Shown here piece by piece: positions 56,704 to 64,000 of a stretch of 64,000 bases of DNA; position 1 is the first letter of the stretch, and each line of letters opens with the position of its first letter. Under the pieces are notes generated by a model. It saw only the letters and a list, made by a program, of their open reading frames with translations. It ran no database searches and was not told where the DNA came from. Source of the DNA: Coptis chinensis (lineage: Eukaryota > Streptophyta > Magnoliopsida > Ranunculales > Ranunculaceae); assembly GCA_015680905.1 (NCBI GenBank), contig CM027378.1, positions 54,647,501 to 54,711,500 of the forward strand, read 5' to 3'. Made by a program: the position numbers and the translations under genes.

Positions 56704-58374
56704 CCACCACCAAACAGTATTTTGTTTGTCCTCAAGCAAATATGAGAAATTAGCATAAGTGACCAAAAATGGAGTTCTAACTAATCTTGTTTCACCAAGT
56801 GCGATTGCATTGACCATATGCAACAAGGCCTTAAACCACTAGGAATTCCCTAGTGGACGAGTTATAGCCTCGTAAGAGTTTTCCAATTAAGGTACTCACA
56901 AACTTTATCTATACTACAACGACTTAGAAATAAAACTATTGTTTCCTTATCTATGTCTCAATTATCTATACATCTCACTAGCAATGAATACAGAATAATC
57001 AAGTCGAAACCTAAGCTAATATATGCATAATAATTAATCATCTACGAATAAACATATATACAATGAGTAATACTATGAGATGAACTAGCAGGTCCGTTTC
57101 TGAAAACTCGGAATAGCGTCCTTAAGTAGGTCCTCACATAAATGTCAAGACAAAAACCCCTTTGATTTTTCCACTCAAGTTTCGCTACTCCAGTGTGCAG
57201 TGGGCACACTTTACCTTACAAACTCAATGACACACAAGAAAGCCGGAGTCGATCAAACACATCTGCCACTTACTATCACACTAACTTATTCCTAATTGAG
57301 CTAGAGGCCTTTATTAGGTGTTGCGGGGATTAGGAAATGGTTTAAGAATGAAGGAAATGGATATTCAAAAAGGACAAGTCTGAGATAATAGAGGCTTCAT
57401 ATTATGTAACTAGAGAAACCCTTGTTTTTTTCTTTTGCTTCTACACTTTGTTTCCATCCTTAGCCATATATTTTTTTTATTTTCTTTGGCTTTTGACTCT
57501 TTCATTCTATTTTTGGAGTTCTAACTCTTTATTTTTTTTTAATTTTTTTTTTATTTGGATGGAAACTTACTTTTCTAATCTGAAGATACTAACGAATTCT
57601 TGATTTCGAAGGTCCTTCTCTTTTCTATTATTCATCTCTATTCTCAGACTTATTCAAAGAATTGGGTAGGTTGATTTTTTATTTATTTATTTTGTTTTTT
57701 TTGTAACAGGGTAAAGGATTTGTGGTTTATGAAAGGTTAAAGAAAGGCTCAGAGGGGCGACTAGTGGAAAATAATTCATAGGTTTGAATTTCTGGCTATA
57801 TCGATCCAAAGAGGGCTTAAATTCTCGCTTAGGATATGGTATAGTAATGAAGCAAGTGGACGTGTTATCTGGATTTTACTTCTCCCTTGTGTCATTTCTC
57901 AAATGTTCACTCATATAAGGTTTTAGGCTATATTCTCACAGGATTTGTAGAATAAGTACTCTAGCCTAGATTTCAGAAACTTACTGCCAACAATCATAGA
58001 TACTCATGTAACATATTTATAGATAGATGCAAGGATTATTACCTACATATTAGCCTAAGTTTCTAAAAACTATTCTAATGCAAAAGCTACGTGAGATTTG
58101 TAGATTATCAAGGGCCTAGACTTTTTATTAATATAGCATAAACTTTTTTTATGCTATAAGTGTATAGCATAAAATTTTTATTAATATATATATTTTTTTA
58201 ATACCAATATTCCTAAGTGTATAGCATAAACTTTTTATTAATATATATATATTTTTATTTTTGAATTTTTAACTAGAAAACAAGTGCATATTATACATAT
58301 CTATATCTTAACAGATGCTTTAATTACATGTGTTTCTATGCCCCAAACAAGAAGCATGCTTTGTCCTCAAAGTA
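56704..58374 (-). other. Polypurine tract and 3' module, Ath-6
   Basis: Tract and CTTGAGGACAAACAAA at 56704-56746, GGAATTCC near-palindrome at 56836-56856, AGTGTGC/GCACACT hairpin near 57194-57212, second GAGGACAAAGCA...TTTGGGG signal at 58339-58374. Between about 58128 and 58256 a piece containing GTGTATAGCATAAA and TATATATAT is tandemly repeated two to three times, only in this copy. Confidence 0.7.
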
Positions 58375-58576
58375 TTTAAATAAATGGGATAGAGAAATAC
58401 CATGGAAACGCGTGAAATTCTGGAACATCTGCAAAACAAAGTTTAAACATACTAATATAGAAAATAAAACTGATGCAACTCTATAAGAGTTCCACCCGTA
58501 ATGGGGTTAATGAGAAATAAAGTGTTTGGGACATAAGCAGACACTAACTGAAATAAATACTAACCTTAACTCCCGT

Positions 58577-59495
58577 TTAGTCATCATCCTCATTTCCCTC
58601 TCTAAAGAGAGGAGGTCCCTTGGCATCCTGCCATGCCATAATGACTTGCCAAGCCCGCCGCCATGTGTCGTCAACTTGTGCTAACCTGTCTAGTATTACT
58701 ATGTCTGATGGGGTGTAAGGAGCAACTAAACGAGGTTGCACCTGCCATCTCGGCCAAGTCATTACTCGAAATGAGTGAACCACCCAATTGATGGGTCTCA
58801 TGACTTCAACCCTTTTCCAATCTGTGAACTGGGTACAGAATTCAGGTAGACAACTGAGCATGATGCGGCAAACCAAAACAGGCATAAGAAGATACTTATG
58901 TCGCTTGCTTTGGGCTCTCTTAAGACTAGCCACTAATACTCAGGGAATGTCATATCGGCGACGTCCCTCAGCTAAAGCAAGGAAAACGTCACCAACGGTA
59001 CTATTTGCAGAGGTAAACTGCTAATCCCTTAAAATCTTCATCAGTATGAATAACATAGTGGTGCCTACATTTATGGACAGGCTCCCAAGGGCTATGTTTT
59101 AAAGCCCTTGGTCCATTATACGAAATACCCTTCCCCCATAATACTCATGGAAATATGTATAGTCAGAGAGGTATGTATTATCGGTCATATATCCCCACGT
59201 GTGAATAGAATCAGGTATTGGTATTCCCGAAACTAATGCTACCACAAACTTATTGAATTCTAGTGGTGTGTCATTAACCGTGTCGGACAATTCTTGTTCT
59301 CCATCCTGGTTACAGTAGAACTTAACATTATTGTAAAAAAGATCAGTAAGCTTAGGTGAATACGAGTCGTCTTCACTTACCAGAAGAAGCCTCCATCCGA
59401 ACTGCATGATCCTTTTGCGAAACCAATGTCCATAAGTCTCGCTCCCCAACAAGTGTTTCAAAAGACTGCTCCGGTATTACTACAGGAGAAGTCAT
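58577..59495 (-). pseudogene. ORF-Y remnant, Ath-6
   Basis: Conserved ATG at 59493-59495. The two open halves are HLLGSETYGHWFRKRIMQFG to GGRVFRIMDQGL (59461-59099) and AQSKRHKYLLMPVLVCRIML to an acidic end (58933-58577). Same domain order as 4976-5891. Broken, few breaks. Confidence 0.75.
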
Positions 59496-59574
59496 CACAA
59501 AACTACTCTCTAGAACAGCTACAACGATCCTGGAACAGCCCACAAAAAATTGGAATTTTTCTTGGCCACGGGGT

Positions 59575-59959
59575 TCTGGGTGTGGGGTACGCTCAACCTA
59601 TGCCTGGGTAGGGCGTGGGGTACGCCTTGGTGATTTTTGAGTTCCAGGCACTTAGGCGCGGGTGGCGCTCACTTTTTGTCTGTGATAGGCGCAGGTCTCG
59701 CTCAGGATGAAAACTGGAATTCCAGTGTTGTGGGGCAGTCAGTGTCAGCTCTAGGCTTGGTAGGGGTGGTCGCTCGATGAAATTGACGGATGGCGATTGC
59801 CTAGGGTGGTGAAGCGCATCAGGGTCGGGCGGGCGGCCCGCTCCGAAGCTGAGTTGCTAAAATGGTGAAGAAAAATAGGAAACGTGGGAGTGAAAGGTGA
59901 GAGATGGAAGTAAGGTGTAGTGTGGGTTGTGAGTGTAAAATGAATGAAGTTTTTATAGG
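59575..59959 (-). promoter_or_regulatory. ORF-Y leader of Ath-6
   Basis: GC-rich units (59575-59830, for example TTAGGCGCGGGTGGCGCTC) and a TATA-like minus-strand CCTATAAAAAC at 59949-59959. A GTTTTGGGGTGG tract follows near 60253-60265. Confidence 0.45.
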
Positions 59960-60444
59960 TTTTAAGTTGCTAAAATGAATCGGGAAGTTGCAAAAAAGCT
60001 TTAAGGCATTGCCGGAAACAAAAAAATTTCCAAAAACCAAAAACGAAAACAACTCATATTCTTGATTCTAAAACAACCATAATATCTTTTAAGTTGAATT
60101 TAGGATAGAAACTGCCTAACTTATCGAGATTTCATCCTACCACAATATCTATTCATAGTCATGCCCATATCGACAATATTCTCAACTCTCACTCCAACAC
60201 AAATTCTAAATTGGAGGATCATATAAAAAATCATGCTAGAGTAAATAATACCACCCCAAAACAATTTGGGAAGGTGGGATTAACGATAAAAACAATGCAC
60301 AATTTGAAAAGAACCATATTATATTAAAACTGAAATTCAAACAACATTTAACAACCAATTTCAAATTTAACTACGGAATTCATAAATTAACATCCGAACT
60401 AAATAAAAAGCAAATACAAAAAAATATAAACTCATAATATTCCT

Positions 60445-61350
60445 AAGCTACTCGCTGCGACGACGATGCTCGTGCCTCACAGACTGCTCCTCAGAAGAAG
60501 CACCCCCACCTGGGGTGGAAAGCGTGCAAGCATATCGTCTCGGAACTTGCACTGACCTTCCATCTCGGCCCTCGTTTGTTCCCACCGCTCATCCTCACGC
60601 TGGGCATGAGTCTCAAAGTTATGATGCATGGTAGCCTACCGAGTCCGGAGGTCTTCACAAATAGTATTGAGATAACGCATGCCACAATGAATCACAGTCA
60701 TGCGTTCTGCATCCTACCTACACCTCTCCAAGGCATCGACATCAAAACATGTCGTGTCCTCCTCATCCTCCGAGTCATCCTCTTTGACTACCCTCTCTTC
60801 AGGCAACCTCCAAACTCTTTGGATACAATCCGTATAAATATAAGGATTTCGGTGCTCTTTCAGGCAAATCCTATCAGACGTCGGAGTCACTCTCAAGGTC
60901 ATCATGATCTTCGTTATCAAAAGAGGGAGAGGTGGAATACTCTTCCCAACTCCCCTAATCATGTTACTCAAAAACTCCAAAATACAGAACTCATACTTCT
61001 GCTCCTAGAGTATCCATAGAATGTGAAGGCAATTCATAAAGATGTCGCTGACTTTCTCCTTCCCTATGACATTCCTACCAATCCACTGAGCTACAGCTAG
61101 CTGGTTGGTTCTGAGAGACGACTGGCGAACACAATGCGAGCTCGCATTGTAGTTCCCTTCCAAAACACTCACGTTCATTAAAGGTTTGACCCCAGTAAAT
61201 TGGGAATCCTGTAATGTGGCATCGAGATGACGTCTAGGAGGAATGCCTAAAATCTCAGCCAACAACCCAGTAGATACTTCTCTCCTCCTCCCAGCCACCT
61301 TAACAAAAATTCTATTCCCATCCAAACTCGATGGATTGTACATTGCTTTA
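60445..61350 (-). pseudogene. ORF-X remnant, Ath-6
   Basis: Shows AMYNPSSLDGNRIFVKVAGR, REVSTGLLAEILGIPPRRHL, LAVAQWIGRNVIGKEKVSDI (61350-61005), then NMIRGVGKSIPPLPLLITKI, YTDCIQRVWRLPEE, an acidic DDSEDEEDTTCFDVDAL (60980-60714) and a basic C-terminal end. The N-terminal part is missing at the junction with SoL-4. Broken, few breaks. Confidence 0.72.
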
Positions 61351-61917
61351 ACAAATGCCTCTGTTATTATGGATGCTTGTCCTCTTAATCCGGATATAAT
61401 AACGGGCACTTCATGCATTGTACATTGCTTTAAATCATCAATGAGTGAGATTCATTTGTGAATCAACAAACTCGATAGATTGGGTAATGACATTGTATGT
61501 AAGATGTGTTGTTGATTGTAGAAGGAATCCGTGTCCTGCAAGAAGTCCGGTTGATGATGTCCCCTTGAGGAGCTCAAAAAGATTGTCATGTAAACCCTGC
61601 AGGTGGATTTATTCGGACATGACAATGAGGTTGAGTGGTACTACTCAATGACATAAGAAGTTGATTAATGTAGTTGTCAGTAACTTGACTTAATCAACGG
61701 ACATTCGATATCTTAAACACGTGGAGATCAATGAGCATATAATATGGAGCCCAACAAACGCTGACACGTAATTTGGGATTACGGCAGTAGTGCAACAATG
61801 CCCTTTAGTGGAATAAGCCATTTGTTGATGGACTTAGGCCGTGTGTTCGGGGCGAACATGGGAAGCCCAAGCCCGTCAGGAGGCCCAATCCTAATTTCTC
61901 CTCATGGTCCCTATTGT
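61350..61917 (+). repeat. Truncated LTR SoL-4, left part
   Basis: Collinear with about 35547-36106 of SoL-2. The first 360 bp of the LTR are absent; it joins ORF-X of Ath-6 within a short shared stretch around GCCTCTGTTATTATGG. It is interrupted at 61917 by SoL-3 and resumes at 63174. Confidence 0.8.
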
Positions 61918-63173
61918 TGTAGGAACCGTTATTTCAGAATGACTATTTCTACAAACCGCGAACACCACGCGCAGCGGAATTAATGGGTGTCCATGATTTG
62001 TGATTGGAAAACATACCTTTGAGAATCGGTTTAGATAACTCTGAGAATCCAAGCTTTATGAAATCCGAAATCAACCTCTTGATCTTCTGTTGTATTTCTT
62101 TAGAATAGATTGGACGTTGTGTGGATAACGATCTACCAACCCCCTTCTTTCTCTTAAGATCATAAATGAATTCAAATATACTTTTCTTGCCTTTTTTTCA
62201 GAACAATGAATAGTGAATTTCGGCCAGAAAGAGAGTATTCTATTTATAGGCTACAACAGGTACCATGAGGAGAAATTAGGGTTGGGCCTCCTGACGGGCT
62301 TGGGCTTCCCATGTTCGCCCAGAACACACGGCCCAAGTCCGTCAACAAATGGCTTATTCCACTAAAGGCCATTGTTGCACTACCGCCCTAATCCCAAATT
62401 ACGTGTCAGCGTTTATGGGCTCCATATTATATGCTCGTTAATATCCCCGTGTTTAAGATATCGCATGTCCATTGATTAAGTCAAGTTACTGACAACTACA
62501 TTAATCAACTTCTTATATCCTTGAGTAGTACCACTCAACCTCATTGTCATGTTGGAATAAATCCACCTACAGGGTTTACATGACAATCTTTTTGAGCTCC
62601 TCAAGGGGACATCATCAACCCGACTTCTTGCGGGACACGGATTCCTTCTATAATCAACATCACACCTTACATACAATGTTATTACCCAATCCATCGAGTT
62701 TGTTGATTCACAAATGAATCTCACTCATTGATGATTTAAAGCAATGTACAATGCATGTAAGTGCCCGTTATTATATCCGGATTAACAGGACAAGCATCCA
62801 TATAATAGGCGCTTTGTTCTCTTATATAGTCAGTATAAGGAGAAACAACCTCACTTGGTCCTGTTCAATACACACAAAGTGTACTAGTGTAATCCTATAG
62901 TCAAGATAGACTAATACCAGATTATACTACAACCGTACCAATAATTTGTGCAAATCCATCTAGGTTGTGAACGATTACTTATACTTTATAAGGTACTGAT
63001 GATATGATCTTCTATGTGTTCACACCATATCATCTACAACATAAAGTATTAGACACATGTATATAACTAGTAACATATATAATATGCATAACATTTGCCC
63101 ATATGATTCTCATTCAAAACATAAAGAATTAGAGTTAATACAAAAGTAATGCTTTTAGTATATAACCCTATCA
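61918..63173 (-). repeat. Solo LTR SoL-3, nested in SoL-4
   Basis: 1256 bp, minus orientation (TGATAGG...CCTACA), inserted in the TATA-proximal part of SoL-4. The flanks ATTGT (61913-61917) and GTTGT (63174-63178) agree at four of five bases and SoL-2 has GTTGT at the matching place, so they are the target duplication. It is younger than SoL-4. Confidence 0.88.
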
Positions 63174-63521
63174 GTTGTAGCGTATAAATAGAATACTCTT
63201 TCTCTCTGGCCAAAATTCACTATTCACTGGTTCTAAAAAAGAGGCAAGAAAAGTAGATCTGAATTCGTTTATGATCTTGAGAGAAAGAAAGGGGTTGGTA
63301 GATCGTTGTCCACACAGCGTCCAATCTATTCTAAAGGAATACAATAGAAGATCAAGGGGTTGATTGTTGATTCGGATTCATAAATCTTGGATTTTCAGAG
63401 TTATCAAAACCGGATCTAAAAGGTATGTTTTCCAATCACAAATCGTGGACACCCATTAATTCCGCTGCGCGTGGGTTTTCTTGGTTGTAGAAATATTCGT
63501 TATGAAATAACGGTTCCTACA
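63174..63521 (+). repeat. LTR SoL-4, right part
   Basis: Continues SoL-4 from TTGTAGCGTATAAATAG to GTTCCTACA at 63521, collinear with 36100-36441. No tRNA primer site follows, so it is probably also a solo or otherwise truncated LTR. Confidence 0.8.
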
Positions 63522-64000
63522 GAGCAAGACTCGCCCATTGTTGCTCTTGCGATAACCTATTTATTTTCTAAATAAACATGACCTATTGTTATTGAACACA
63601 ATGTTATGCTCAAGGTATCGAGTTACCTTCACATAGACATACGACTCTTTTGGGATGTAATTTCTATTACGATCGAACTTTCAGTTACGGTTAAACATGA
63701 ATGGCTCCCATGATATCCTGATCAGATTCTGGTTATGCCTCTAGTTAACTTGTTTAGCCTATTAGGGTCACCTATTGTTGTTCCAAATGTACTTTGGGGG
63801 CATTAGGGTTTGAATATGTATAGTAGTTTATGTCATGATATGATGTATAACATATAATGTTTTAAATGAATGTGTAAATTAGAATAGCTACAGAGCTCAA
63901 TAAGTAAATAATATGTGAGCAACATAGCTCAATATTACAGACCCATAGAAATATTGTTTGAAAGTAAAAGTTTTTAAATCATGAACTGAATAGCTAAGTC
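63522..64000. other. Unassigned sequence at right edge
   Basis: 479 bp, moderately AT-rich, with no long frame and no similarity by eye to any other part of the window. A CTTTGGGGGCATTAGGG stretch on the plus strand near 63791-63808 is the only G-rich patch. It could be unique DNA or another degraded element. Confidence 0.4.

Larger units (their letters stand above)
55206..61350 (-). mobile_element. Ath-6, 3' part of an Athila-type element
   Basis: Minus-strand order from the right: ORF-X (cut at about 61350 by a second-family LTR), ORF-Y, 3' module, polypurine tract and 3' LTR. gag and pol are not present in the window. It starts at 55206 inside LN-2. Broken, several breaks, but ORF-X and ORF-Y are among the better kept copies. 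Confidence 0.82.

Noticed and set aside
1-64000. Any host protein-coding gene, rRNA or tRNA
   Set aside because: All coding signals I could read belong to retroelements; the rest is LTR, leader or spacer, apart from 63522-64000, which shows no gene signal.

Overview
The window is repeat-rich nuclear DNA of a flowering plant, probably a eudicot and probably pericentromeric. It is AT-rich, no host gene, rRNA or tRNA is recognisable, and almost all of it is nested retroelements. The dominant family is a large Ty3/Gypsy LTR retrotransposon of the Athila type. Grounds for this are: LTRs with TGATAA...TTATCA ends, a primer site complementary to tRNA-Asp (TGGCGCCGCTGCC), a GAGGACAA...TTTGGGG polypurine signal, an F(M/I)DD reverse transcriptase, a GIDFMGPFP-type integrase and extra ORFs after integrase. 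Six copies or fragments (Ath-1 to Ath-6) are present, all on the minus strand, so each reads from high to low coordinates.

Layout: Ath-1 (1-1705) is a fragment whose integrase is interrupted by Ath-2. Ath-2 (about 1706-30090) is itself split in pol by Ath-3 (12151-27011), which has both LTRs and a 5-bp target duplication, ACGAT. A scrambled junction (30091-30207) leads into Ath-4 (30208-54824), which lacks its 3' end. Ath-4 holds a solo LTR (31156-32413) and a truncated LINE (LN-1, outer limits 34150-47280). LN-1 in turn received a solo LTR (35182-36441) and Ath-5 (36450-46420, duplication ACATC) only 3 bp apart. A short L1-like LINE fragment (54825-55205) separates Ath-4 from Ath-6 (55206 to about 61350). 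Ath-6 ends against a second-family LTR that carries another copy of the same LTR inside it (61350-63521). The last 0.5 kb is unassigned.

Element plan, in reading direction: 5' LTR, tRNA-Asp primer site, leader with a possible G-quadruplex (opposite strand) and GC-rich minisatellite, gag (CCHC knuckle plus Q/N-rich tract), aspartic protease, RT, RNase H, integrase, ORF-X, ORF-Y, a 1.5-kb non-coding module with conserved hairpins, polypurine tract, 3' LTR. ORF-X and ORF-Y look like diverged tandem copies of one domain. Their modules are bounded by TTTGGGGG tracts, ORF-Y has its own TATA-like box, and a GC-rich minisatellite recurs next to most ORF starts. This repeated cassette layout is the most interesting structure here. 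Ath-5 is a large variant with gag, protease, an unrecognised ORF (ORF-D) and ORF-Y but no recognisable RT, RNase H, integrase or ORF-X.

All LTR elements are treated as fossils; none looks able to code for a full protein set. LN-1 is notable because its C-terminal part looks like the zinc-knuckle plus restriction-like endonuclease region of R2-type LINEs.
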